Below, piece by piece: positions 24,501 through 34,880 of a DNA stretch of 64,000 nt. The position numbers and the translations under genes are program-made. Each line of letters begins with the position of its first letter. The stretch's first letter is position 1. A model generated the notes under the pieces. It was not told the origin of the DNA, searched no databases, and was given only the letters and a program-made list of their open reading frames with translations. Origin of the DNA: Steinernema hermaphroditum (lineage: Eukaryota; Nematoda; Chromadorea; Rhabditida; Steinernematidae); contig CM059624.1 of NCBI GenBank assembly GCA_030435675.1, positions 954,769 to 1,018,768 of the forward strand, written 5' to 3'.

Positions 24501-24963
24501 TGAGAACGTTTTCCGTTTGTAAGCGGACAGTGTCGGGTTCGGTTCCCCTCCGAGTCCTTACTTTGTGTGGGTGTTTTCCCCGTGTGCACACAAAGAGACT
24601 AACGGTTTCGTTCCGTTAATATATAGGTATAAAGGTATATGATCAGACAAGTTCCCCTGTCTTTGTATATGTCTACAAACCCCGACCTCTTCACCACTCA
24701 AAAATTTAATTAATTACCAGCCATGAACAAGTTCCGTTTCCCGATCACTCATCGGTGCACCTGTGTTATTCAATAGGAATAGGCGCGAAAAACAAGTCGA
24801 CGTCTTTTGTTCCGCGCTTCTTCCTTTTCCGATCCCTCGAACAATGCACACGCGGTCCAACATTTTTCCACCTATGCTGATCAAACAAAACCATCTATGT
24901 ATTCCCGACTCCCTCTCAATAGACAGCATTACAGGTGTTCCACCCCGTCATTATCCATTTCCG
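21561..24963. other. No recognisable gene; mariner-end and tRNA-like pieces
   Basis: At 22178 AGGGTGGCCCAAAGAAAGG resembles one end of the small element at 42719. At 24490-24560 a GTGGCTCATTGAG block and a GGTTCGGTTCC block are spaced like the A and B boxes of a tRNA promoter, and may be a SINE head or dead tRNA. No exons were found. Confidence 0.35.
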
Positions 24964-26151
24964 ATGGCCACCCGTCCAGCTATATTTAGCCACGATCCGG
25001 AAGCGATCAAGCTGAGAGAAGAAATCGACTATTCCAAAAAGATAACTCTCGAAATGGCTCTGAACAATACAGGTATCTATGGTCTTCATTCAAAACACTT
25101 TAACCTCAGTAGATGTATTATGTACAAATCTTTCTTCCAAATAAAGGCCTATAAACTGGTGGTTTACTTCTAGCTGTGGGCACACGCTCGAGCCTACTCG
25201 AGTCATAGGCCCGTAGTTTTAACGTTTATTCCAACTTCTTCTATATTCGCTCATTGATATTTCTCGTACGAGAAGTGAAGGAAGCACTTCTATCTGACCT
25301 TCCCCAACCAGAGTTGTTTTAGGATTGAACATGAAAAACAGCATCTTTTTAAGCACAGACCAAATTTGAAGTCCTATCGAGAAACTTTCAAGTAGACTGT
25401 CTTCACCCTGACGTCGCGGCCAAAATAAAAACATTAGATAGAACAACGAAACACGGTCTAATTAGCGATCAAATCCGAACATCAACACGGTTTTCGTTAC
25501 TCGGTCGAATTTTTTTATTGTGCTGGACATCGAAGAAAGGGTGAAGCGCAAATTTCACAACTTACAACTTAGTACGACCTTTCTTACCTTCCACAACTCA
25601 CATCTTAATACGACCTTTCTTAGCCGGTCGCCCGGTGCGAGTGTACGCCGACGGCGTCTTCGACATGTTCCACCAAGGCCATGCAAACCTCCTCCGACAG
25701 GCAAAGGCAGCCTTCCCAAATGTTTACCTCATCGCCGGAGTGTGCTGCGACGCCGAAACACACGTGCTCAAAGGGAAAACGGTATTCAGCGAGGAGGAAC
25801 GCTGTGAGACTCTGCGCCATTGCCGCTATGTCGATGAAGTATGCCGTGGAACGCCTTTCAATTTCGATATGGATTTCGTCCACAAGATGAAGGTGACGCT
25901 TCTCCTTAGAGCTCGAAACCCAAACCTCTATTCAGATCGATTTTGTCGCTCATGACGCTCTACCTTATCCGGTAAAGGGCCAAACGACCGACATGTACGA
26001 AAAGTTCCGAGAGGCCGGAATCTTCATCGAAACGAAACGATGGGAGGGCGTCTCGACGACCGATGCACTCCATAGAATTCTGGAAGATATGAACACTTAC
26101 ATCAGCAGAAATGCATCCAAGGGGAGAGTGCTGAAACGCATCGAAAACTAA
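24964..26151 (+). CDS. Choline-phosphate cytidylyltransferase-like, copy B
   Basis: Three exons join in frame to about 197 residues: 24964-25072, 25624-25892 and 25936-26151. Intron positions and phases match copy A. It has [20 protein letters not shown] with the HQGH signature, [11 protein letters not shown], and KRWEGVSTT. As in copy A, the protein ends after the catalytic core and lacks the membrane-binding tail. The ATG at 24964 heads [15 protein letters not shown], which aligns with MEGPAILSSDPKAI in copy A. The frame is open further upstream, including PDSLSIDSITG that resembles the possible extra exon of copy A, so the true start may be earlier. Copies A and B lie in opposite orientation 6.7 kb apart. 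Confidence 0.82.
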
Positions 26152-27558
26152 ATGTATAATTCATTTTATTATTACTATTGTGAATCCACCTTATATTACA
26201 CAACTCTTATACATACAATCCATTTATTTATATCAGTCTTGTTATTCAAGTGAAGTAAGTATAAAGTGTCAAGTTGCTGCTACATTTGAATACCGGATAT
26301 TAGAGGCGTGGAGTGGATGACGAACCACAATTCTTCCAACCCATGAACCATCGAACAAACGCCGTATTACTATAGTTTCTATGATGACTACTAAGCGAAG
26401 ACGCTTCAATTAACACCACCTATTTTTTATCAATAAGTTCCAGCTCATTCCTGCCGAAATCCCAGGGAGCGGTTAGTCCATAGACACACGATTGTATACC
26501 AACTCATTCCTGATGGGACGGTTCTTGAAATTGAAATTGAAATCTCAATCGAAATCTCAAGGGACGGTCGAGTTCCCCGGGGGGACGATTGAGATCAGAG
26601 CGGACAATTGAAAAGGCTTTGTGATCTCGGGTGCTTTGTGCAGATCTGGAGATATCAACCCAGCTTAGCAGCTTGCATAAAGGTTACGATTTTTAACGTA
26701 ACGTAAAGTAACAAACCGATTTCCCACTAGATGGTCGAAATCCCAGCTCATTTCTGAGGAGATGGGTCCAGATTCCAGGGGACGGACGAAATCCAGCTCA
26801 GTCGAGATTGTCGACCGTCTCCCATTGTGTTCGGTCGTCCTCCTTGCGATTTGAACTGTCCCTTCAGGATCAGCTGGGATACATCTAATGGAAATTCCGC
26901 CGCCTCCCTGGGATTTCGACAGGAATGAGCTGACGTTTATTAATTAAAAAACAGGCAGTGTTGATTTGAACGTCCTCGCTTAGTAATCGGATCTTGAGGC
27001 GAGATCCCTCGGGGCTTGAAACGGCTTTATGTCACAATAATGTAGCGGTCATTTAATTCAGAAGTTAAAGACATTAGTGTTAGCTTGAAAAGGTTAAAAG
27101 AGCCTCACAATGACATAGTTTGAACATCCTAGAAGATTAGATCTCTTGTTTTCAAAAAAGGTCAATCACAAACTACAATGTTTCCGACAAAACAACATGA
27201 TTCACACGACGAATGACATTATCTCTTGGCTTTTCCCATAATCCAAAGCATGACAAAAGGTGCTAACTACGTTTCATCGATTCCAAGAGTGAGGCGACAG
27301 CCGACAAACACCGCGTCGCGCTCACCGCCGTCAGTCTCTCTCCGCTGCTGCGCGGATTATGGTCGTCGATATATTCTGAGCTTGTTCGTATTAAATAAGT
27401 GAGTGTTTTTGTTTACTAAATGAACATAAAGATAGTGGGTGTTCTTGGAATGTTTCCAATTGATTAGGTGATGTGTGTTTCTTTAAGAAAATGGCGTTAA
27501 ATTCATGTATTATAATTGAGGTTAGAAATGGCTTAATGTCGCCGTTTAGATCCCAGCT
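26152..27558. other. Intergenic; contains a small inverted-repeat element
   Basis: Apart from the element at 26441-26932, nothing coding was recognised. A GC-richer stretch at 27290-27370 may be a 5' untranslated exon or promoter of the gene starting at 27559. Confidence 0.4.
26441..26932. mobile_element. Non-autonomous element with ~30-bp inverted ends
   Basis: The left end CAGCTCATTCCTGCCGAAAT is mirrored at 26902-26932 (reverse complement CAGCTCATTCCTGTCGAAAT), continuing through CCCAGGGAG. The interior repeats related words (GAAATCCCAGCTCAT, GGACGGTCGAG). No coding capacity and no clear target duplication were seen. Confidence 0.6.
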
Positions 27559-29356
27559 ATGGTAGAGAGGGCAGCGAAGAACTCTTCGCCTTTTCTACCC
27601 ACGGGTCGAGCTGTTCAACTCCCCGGAGGTCTACGCGAAGTTCAGCGGTAAGTCCTTCTTTGGAACAGTCTACAGTTTGGGATCTGAGATACTAACGCTT
27701 TATATATACTGATAACATTGCTACCTATATGTTATCCAACATTTACTGACCTTTAGTTCAAAGATGCTTTCAATTTTTTAAAGTGACAGAGTAGATCATT
27801 TCAGAGATGCTCAAAGAGGGACGTCCTCTAAGGTTAGAGTCCAAAATGTGAGCTTGTACTTGAAATCGTCCTATGATGTTTTGCGTCTTCGTCGTCCGTT
27901 TCTTTCTTTCATAGTTGCTGCATCTATCATTAACTCCAGTGTGCCCGTATAACCCTGTTCCCGTTTTCACTGTAGAAATGTAATGGGAAAAAGAAAGAAC
28001 CTTTTGTTTTTTTCAATGAATCGCATTTTTAGGAAGTCCTTTAAGGCTAAAAGTGGTTACAAACGTTGATGCTCTTAATCTTCCTCTGGAAGGTCCTTTC
28101 GAAGTTTTGTTTCTGTCCAGCTCAAATATTTGTTCAAATGAGCGTAGTTCAGGAGTTTCTTTGTGTGTTTGCAGTCTTTATCAATGATCGGGTTAACTTT
28201 TAAGGGTCTCATCTCCTTATTTTCTTCTCCTTCTAATACTAATTCTAAACATATGATTACTGGTGTTCGATCAAATAGTAGTTATGCTCTTTGAATATCT
28301 TCTTAAGCACTAGAATGGCAAAATGTTCATAAGTAACATTAGATTAACACACAAACGAAACGTTTATGTCTTAACCTTTTTTAGGCTGCCAGGTGGAAGT
28401 GATGAGGCGGTAAGAACGCCTTCAAGGAGGACCCAAATGGAATGTAAGTTCCTTTTGGATCATTATCCTCTTAGAACATCGCATCTTTTTTGGCCTTTTT
28501 TGCCTAACAAGCTAATCTATTGAGTTACGATGTGCCAAATTTAGTGATGTTCTTGTGGAAACAGAGTAATATGTTGACCGATCTATACGTAAACCATCGA
28601 AATCCTGCTCTGATTTGCCTTAATCATGTCTTTCCTTCCTACAGACCCTCTTCATCAGACTTGTAGGTTAAGATTGGAAGTCAGATCATCCGAAAAAGGA
28701 ACCGAAAAGTTCTGTTCTGCATGTAGACACATAGTTCAAGGTACGAATCACCTCTAAACAGTAGTAAATCCCAAAGAGCCGGGATCCTCGTTTCGGACTA
28801 AGTATCCCCTTTAAATCAGGATTTATTGATGACCTTTCTATGTAGAAGATTCCATAATGGACTGTCTAGCCTATGCAGCTTGCAGCACTTCAGTTACTAG
28901 CGAAACGTGTAGGGCGTTTTCTTATTTAATGCTAGAATCAGAAAAGGAAATGGAGAACTGTACCTTCTACGGTATAGAAATACGAAATAGCAGATCTTTT
29001 ACAGATAGGCCCCAGTCCCGCCCAAACAATCCTCTTCCTGTTCTCTGTGAAGCAAAAATTAGAACATGGCTCAAGGTGTAAACTCTAAGCATTTGACCTT
29101 GCAAGTAGACCCATACTTGTTTATTTCTGGCCTTTAATAAGATTCTGGTAAAGGCCAACTATCTGCTGTTTGTAGCATCACTACTGTTTTGATCACTTAC
29201 TCATTTGGATGGGGTTGTGTAACTTTCTATGATAAGACTATTCGAATAGCTTTCATACAATTTTTTGTAGAACCGATCTGAACGCACCTTCATCATTACA
29301 CTGTGTTTCAGAAGAGGAACGCAAAAATCCTCTCACAGGCGCACGGGTCGAGGTGA
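27559..29356 (+). CDS. Unrecognised five-exon gene
   Basis: Exons 27559-27647, 28385-28443, 28645-28740, 28846-29075 and 29312-29356 join in frame (phases 2, 1, 1, 0) to about 172 residues with good GT-AG signals throughout. The protein begins MVERAAKNSSPFLPTGRAV, has a basic Pro/Arg-rich region, a Cys-containing middle (KFCSACRHIVQ, then DCLAYAACS..CRAFSYL) and a basic C-terminus. No signal peptide or membrane segment is visible. Its introns are long (70-740 bases) compared with its neighbours. I do not recognise the family. The last exon is the least certain; AATAAA signals lie near 29668 and 29683, so a further 3' exon with the Pro-rich stretch at 29510-29610 is possible. Confidence 0.6.
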
Positions 29357-29833
29357 CCCACTCTCCCCGCCAGCACTCTGCCCAGCGCTATGTTTTGTAG
29401 CTGTTGGCAGAGAGTGATTTCCGAAGGTAAGCCGTTTGAACTTAAAGTAGACGAACCCTTTGATCCCGTCCGAACTATCGTGCAGATCCTATTGTTGCTC
29501 ATTTAGGTGGAACTCCAACACCATGTCCAACAACATCTACGCTGGTTCCCCAGCCCCCCATCACCCATCGTTCGTCCAAGTTACCCTCCCCCGCCCCCAT
29601 CCTTTATATTGTAAGCCCCCCCCCCAGCCCAATTCAACTCATTTTCCCTGTAAATTTTTTTTAATAATAAATTTTATTATTGAATAAAATTGTTATGTTT
29701 ATGAGATTATTTCTCGGGCTTGCGCTTTGCGAAAAATGTTGTACAGATGTATAAAGTGGACATCAGCTTATGAAAGAAATATTTATGGAGCATTGTAATG
29801 AACGCTAGGATATGTCTTCTTGTAGTTTTTTTA

Positions 29834-30157
29834 ATTGTGTCAGTGGCGATCGGTCGGGTCGCCCACTTGGACAACGAGACTCCACTTTACCCGCTGTTCC
29901 ACACAGCCTAGAAGCCGCCGAATATGGTCCGAAACTTTTCCGTTCACTGTGCTTCACCGTCCGCGCCTCCACCGGAATCAGCTTTGGCCTCTCCAGTACC
30001 CACGCAAACTAATGGGATCGCCGTCTTCAGCTCCGACATCGTGCCCCCCCCATGAAGAAGAGAGAGGATAAGTGATCTTTATAGTGTGAAATGTGATATT
30101 TATCTTCCTCTGCTTTGTATGACCCCTTACACGGCGTAAGCCGTTCATCCAAGAGTG
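29834..30157. repeat. Short interspersed repeat copy
   Basis: Begins GTGTCAGTGGCGATCGGTCG and ends near TTACACGGCGTAAGCCGTTC. The same start occurs at 9462 and 19590 and a similar end at about 19680-19720. No coding potential was recognised; class unknown. Confidence 0.45.
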
Positions 30158-30196
30158 TACAGGGTGACACACAGAAATACTGTCACATTTTTTTCC
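30158..30196. mobile_element. Single mariner-like terminal repeat
   Basis: TACAGGGTGACACACAGAAA resembles the terminal repeat of the mariner element at 30403, but no partner end was found. It lies just beyond the stop codon of the interrupted membrane-protein gene. Confidence 0.4.
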
Positions 30197-30216
30197 ATTA
30201 CTATTTTCTCAAATTT

Positions 30217-31543
30217 TCATTTCATACATTTCCGGGCACCAGCAATAGCAAAAATAAATAGAAGAATGGATGCGACTATTGAAACAAATGTACTGAAATA
30301 GATGACAATTCTCAAAAGCGTAAGCCGAGTGGCATATTGCTCTTCTAAGGATGACCATGTTGCCCCTTCGTCAACAATAGCGCATTTCGTAATTTTGTCA
30401 TACAGGGTGTCAAGAAAATACTGTGACGCGGAAAAACAACTATAACTTTTTATTGAACACACGAATCAACGCACGTAATACATCATTCGAAAGAGCAGAA
30501 AATTCTGAACAACACACACATCACTCGCATTCAAAATGACTTCCTCCTGCCGCTATGCAGGCGTTCAAGCGCTTTCGGAAAGAGTGCAGAATAGACGCTA
30601 TCATTTCCGGAGTTATTTCGTCCCATGCCTTCTCCAGAGCGCGTTTCAGCGAGTCGATGGACTTGTGCCTGACAGCGCAGGCCTTCTGCTCCATGATACT
30701 CCAGACAGCGAAATCCAGGGGGTTCAAATCGGGCGAATTTGATGGCCAAACTTCTTTGTCCCAGAAGCCCAGGAGGTTGGCTCTGCACCAGTCAAGGGTC
30801 TTCTTTGCGCCGTGAGCAGGGGCCCATCCTCTCGGACGAGCTGCCGCATTGATTCGTGACTGATTTCGTGCTCCTTGGCCAACTTTCGGATGCTTCTCTG
30901 CGGATCTCGCTGGATCTTGTGCCTCACTTTCTCTCTCAGCGCTGGAGTCCTGGCAGTTCGCGATCTTCCACTGCGGTGACGGTCCTTGACCTCTCCTGTC
31001 TCCTGGTAGCGGTTGATCACCCGATGGACTTGTTCCCGGTGCAGTTTCAGTGTCTTTGCGATCACCGGAATCGGCATTCCCCGCTTGTGATAGGCGACAA
31101 TGGCGGAACGGTCCTCAATTGACATCATTTTTTCTGAAGTGAATAACAGAGAATAACAGCGTGAATAGCAGTAATAATGCAGAATGGCACGACAAACATG
31201 GATAAAACAACAGGAGCCCCGTAAGACCAAAAAAAAAAGTGGGAAAAATTCAAGTTTTTTCCGCGTCACAGTATTTTCTTGACACCCTGTAGATGGCCTT
31301 GTGAAACATTCGGATGAGACGGGATGCATTCGGATATGGCTGAAGGCATGCGGAGCGCAATGCAGGAGTGTTATGTGCCCAGTGACTTCTAAAATTGAAA
31401 TATGGTAATGTGAAATCCAAAAGTGGAGTTGCCGGGGATGCAACATTTTGTTGTTCTATCAATCCATTGAACATCTGAAGTTCATGTTCCACTTCTGCAA
31501 CGTCAACGTCGTTATAATCGCATGCGTACTCCACGATAACATG
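30217..31543 (-). pseudogene. Membrane-protein gene split by a mariner insertion
   Basis: The last exon starts after a CTACTTGCAG acceptor (31543) and codes down to 31292, ending FHKAI. Coding resumes at 30402 with DKITKC and ends in a hydrophobic segment (IVIYFSTFVSIVASILLFIF) and a short ARKCMK tail at 30217. Between them lies an 887-bp mariner element. Its TA duplication sits inside one Tyr codon, so taking out the element and one TA restores an unbroken frame. The product would be a protein with a single C-terminal membrane segment; the family is not recognised. Upstream exons were not fixed. As assembled the gene is disrupted. Confidence 0.7.
30401..31291 (-). mobile_element. Internally deleted mariner/Tc1-family element
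   Basis: The element runs 30403-31289 (887 bp) and is flanked by TA at 30401-30402 and 31290-31291. Its inverted ends read CAGGGTGTCAAGAAAATACT and extend through GTGACGCGGAAAAA. The minus strand carries an N-terminal transposase part (from MSIEDRSAIVAYHKRGMPIP near 31130, with two helix-turn-helix regions) and a C-terminal part (NPLDFAVWSIMEQKACAVRH to 30521). The catalytic core between them is largely missing, so it would need a transposase from elsewhere. Confidence 0.9.
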
Positions 31544-32130
31544 CTGCAAGTAGTTTTCAGACTTTGTGACGTGGAAATGTCGACGTATCCATCAAGATAG
31601 TTCTTATACTCTAAACATTATAGACAAATTCATGATCGAAGTTGACCCGATCAACTGGCGGGACTAAGCTTCGTCACGGATGTCACCTTTAAATGTTTCT
31701 CTATCAGTTGCAGTAACGCTTACCATGAAACAATAAGTGTTCCTGACAGCACAAGCCTTAGAAGGGAAACGAAATCCTTTATTCAACACAGTTTTCTTCA
31801 AGGACTTAACGATGGACACGACATAATTTCCTCTTTAGTGCTGAGTCTGCATTCTCAAACGATGACCGATTCTCCTCTTTGTTATCACCAGCCTTCATAA
31901 CTTCATTCCCGCATAAAAACTACATAGATTAGTCTCTCTGTAGTCGCTCAGCGAAATCGACGACCACTATCGCCAGGCAAATCGCGATGTAATCGATGCA
32001 AATCTGCCGTTCCGTCACTTTCACGAGCGCTTCCATTGTTTCCGTCGACTCAAACGCTCCCTCGTCCGCGATGGAATCGCCCTTCCCCACCTCCATCTCG
32101 GCGCCGCTCCTCTCGCGTCGCGACTCGACG

Positions 32131-32427
32131 ATGTCCAACAGCGGAGGCGCCAGCCACATCATCATCACCTGCGCTGCCAAGAACCTCTTCAAGGGACCCA
32201 CGCGGGTCTCGCCACCCTCCGACTGGTCCATCGTCGAGTTGTTGAAGATCACCGAAACGGTGCGCTTTGGAGATTTGAAGATGCGAACGAAATTCTCACC
32301 ACAGGCAGTGCTCGATCTTCTTTCCACTCGTGGATATCGTGTCGTCACGATGACGTCCGGAGGGGGCGATTTTGAGAACTTGAAGTATGTTTGGGTCCTT
32401 TCCAAGGAAAACGACTCTTCGTCTTAG
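32131..32427 (+). CDS. GTP cyclohydrolase I feedback regulator (GFRP)
   Basis: A single exon codes for 98 residues. The C-terminal half, FSPQAVLDLLSTRGYRVVTM followed by KYVWVLSKE, aligns with the conserved VLDKLERRGFRV..M and LVWCLHKE blocks of animal GFRP (84 residues in human). GFRP binds GTP cyclohydrolase I and mediates its inhibition by tetrahydrobiopterin and activation by phenylalanine. The start at MSNSGGASHIIITCAAKN was chosen because it aligns with the family N-terminus and is shared with the second copy. AATAAA follows at about 32430. Confidence 0.8.
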   Translation: MSNSGGASHIIITCAAKNLFKGPTRVSPPSDWSIVELLKITETVRFGDLKMRTKFSPQAVLDLLSTRGYRVVTMTSGGGDFENLKYVWVLSKENDSSS

Positions 32428-32922
32428 ATAATAAATTTTACTACCTCTGTCCTCTTCGTTGATTCGGTGTTACGTTAAGTTATGTACACTTTAAGGAAAT
32501 TTCCAGCTTTATGAAGCCATTAGATGTGATTTTAAAGTTGCATGTAGCAAGCTCATTCAAGGCGTAGCAGCAATTCACGAAAAAATTGTAAAATTTCGAT
32601 GTATTTTTTTGGCATATCGAGCCCTTCTTGGGGCAAATAGTTTGTCAGTCCACTTTCCCGGAGACTCGCTTTTTTGGTTCAAGGTTTAGCAACTGAGAAA
32701 TAGACGACCAACCTATCAACCTATTACAGTAAATAAGGGGTCCATTATTGAGTTTCTATCCTTTGCTTGGCATCGTGGGAGGAGGATACGAGAGAGGCAG
32801 TTTAATCGATATTTGCCGTCCCAGCTGTGTGCAAACATTTTCGGTGGGAGATAGTCACACGAGTTGTATTTCCCTTTCCCACCTTTATCACGGCGCCGCT
32901 TCTCTTTTGCTGCAATTCGATA

Positions 32923-33276
32923 ATGTCCAACAGCGAAGGCGCCAGCCACATCATCATCTCCTGCGCCTTTAAGAATCTCTTCAAGGGACCCACGCGGGTC
33001 TCGTCGACGTCCGATGGGTCCATCATTGAGCTGCTAGAGATCACCGAAACCAAAAAAAGATTTGGAGATGCGAAGATGCGAACGAAACATTCGCCACAGG
33101 CGGTGCTCGATCTTCTTTCCACTCGTGGATATCGGAGGAGGCGATTTAGAGAAGCACGTGAAGTACGTTTGGGTCCTGTCCAGAGAAAACGATTCTTCTT
33201 CGGTCTCTTCTTCTTAGATAATAAACTATGCTACCTCTGTCTTCTTCGCAGTACATGTAATGGGGGGTGTCATTAA
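32923..33276 (+). pseudogene. Second GFRP copy with frameshifting deletion
   Basis: The copy begins MSNSEGASHIIISCAFKN and follows the first copy through LDLLSTRGYR. Then about 19 bases present in copy 1 (TGTCGTCACGATGACG region) are missing, and the frame shifts into an unrelated basic tail. The original frame, including YVWVLSRE, is still readable after the deletion in another frame. The conserved last block is lost, so this is probably a pseudogene, unless the new tail is used. Confidence 0.75.
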
Positions 33277-33550
33277 AAGCGATTTTCAAGAAGATAGTGA
33301 CTGTGACTTTCACTGACGGAAGTGTCTAGGTGTTCGGGTAATGGCAATCTCCACGATCTTGGGCATTTCTTGCATATGTACTGGGCTTGTGTGTCTAGAA
33401 AAGTAACAAAATCCAGCTCGTAAATGACTGAAAGCCTCTTGTTGTCCATGGAGCGGCCCCAAAAATCAAATAACCTTTACTGCCATACAAAACAATAACG
33501 TGAATTTTATATAAATTTTATATGAATAACAAAACAACAACATTCCAAAC

Positions 33551-34411
33551 TTAATTTCCACTGCGGAACCGAAATGTGACATCAGAATAGCCGAGCGCTT
33601 CCTCATAGTAGAGAATATGGGAAGTGGACGGATGACGAAGGCGCTTCCTATGCTTGAAGTACTTCTTTCTCACGGCTCTGAACTCGTATCTGTCCAGAGC
33701 CATGCTGACATCCACTGGCTTCTCGAAGCCCTCCTCACACTCAGACCAGCCTAGAACTAGCCGATCGAGGAACTCAGGCGACAAATTCATAAAATTCTCA
33801 TTTCCACTGATTTTGACGTCGATCAGAGAGTCACCATCGAGAAGAGAATCGAGAATCTCGTCTTCGAAATCTTCTCCGGACTCCTTTTCTAAGGAAATAT
33901 CGCAGATCTCCAGCTGTTCAAGGCAGCGAGCTCTTAAAATCCGTGACATCCAATGCGAAAAAGTGGTATTAGAGTTGAATCTGCACTTCCGGACGATGAG
34001 ACAACTCACAAAACGGGGCCAAAAGTTCGGAAAGTAAGAATCGAAATTGGCCACGTCGTGCATTTCCATATTTTCGGCGTAATCGACTGCGATGATCTTC
34101 TTAATGGTGTTTGCGGCCTTTTCTTTCCCATGAAGCTGGATACCGGATCCAATGAAAAGATTCGTGCACACGCGAAACATCTTCTTTTGGATCTTTTTTG
34201 TAGCGGCCGAAGAGGAGTAAGTGAACGCGATGGCGTTCTTGCGTTTCGTGACCGAGACATCCAACTTGAAGCGCACAACGTCGCTCTGCGGGATGTGCTC
34301 ACCTGCCATGGACTGCCATGCGAGGTTGTCCAACTCGAAGATGGTCACAAGATCGGCTTTGCTGAGCAGAGCGGTGACGTCCCAGATGAACCACAGCGAA
34401 ACGGTATCCAT
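33551..34411 (-). CDS. Expanded nematode family member, copy 1
   Basis: A single-exon frame of 286 residues starts MDTVSLWFIWDVTALLSKAD. The layout (short N-terminal motif with DTVSLWF, a helical region, then KISGNENFMNLSPEFLDRLV) is like nematode F-box-associated and related expanded families, but I cannot assign a named domain. It is about 70-75% similar by eye to copy 3 at 34826-35686 except at the C-terminus. Copy 2 lies head to head and shares its upstream region. Confidence 0.65.
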   Translation of the reverse strand: MDTVSLWFIWDVTALLSKADLVTIFELDNLAWQSMAGEHIPQSDVVRFKLDVSVTKRKNAIAFTYSSSAATKKIQKKMFRVCTNLFIGSGIQLHGKEKAANTIKKIIAVDYAENMEMHDVANFDSYFPNFWPRFVSCLIVRKCRFNSNTTFSHWMSRILRARCLEQLEICDISLEKESGEDFEDEILDSLLDGDSLIDVKISGNENFMNLSPEFLDRLVLGWSECEEGFEKPVDVSMALDRYEFRAVRKKYFKHRKRLRHPSTSHILYYEEALGYSDVTFRFRSGN

Positions 34412-34637
34412 CGTGGAGACTGGCGGTGATAGCTGCTATGGGACTAGGTTTATGTGTAGTGAGGTGTGATTATAGATGTGATTAGTGCGATCATCAACAC
34501 AGATCGAAACATCGATCGACTGTGCAAAAAGCGATGACTTATGGCCCGACACTCACTGTGTTTACTACGTTTGCACTAGTCATATCTAATCGCACCTCAC
34601 CTCACCTAGTCCCATAGCATCAACGCCAGTCTCCACG

Positions 34638-34880
34638 ATGGACACCGTTTCGCTATGGTTCCGCCGGGACGTCACCGCTCTGCTCAGCAAAGCCGATCTT
34701 GTGAACATCTTCGAGTTGGACGACCTCGGATGGCAGGCCATGGCAGGTGAACACATCCCGGACAATGTCCTACGCTTCAATTTGGATGTCCTCGCCAAGC
34801 AACGGAAGAACTCTAACACGTTTACTTACTCCTCTTCAGCCTCTGTGGAAGAGATCCAAAAGTCGATGTTTCGAGTGTGC
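34638..34880 (+). pseudogene. Expanded family copy 2, 3'-truncated
   Basis: The frame starts MDTVSLWFRRDVTALLSKAD and matches copies 1 and 3 for about 80 residues, to MFRVC. There the match ends and the sequence becomes the antisense of the C-terminal part of copy 3. The copy is thus truncated at an inversion breakpoint near 34880, marked by a direct repeat (ATGTTTGAAATACTTCT twice). Confidence 0.75.
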
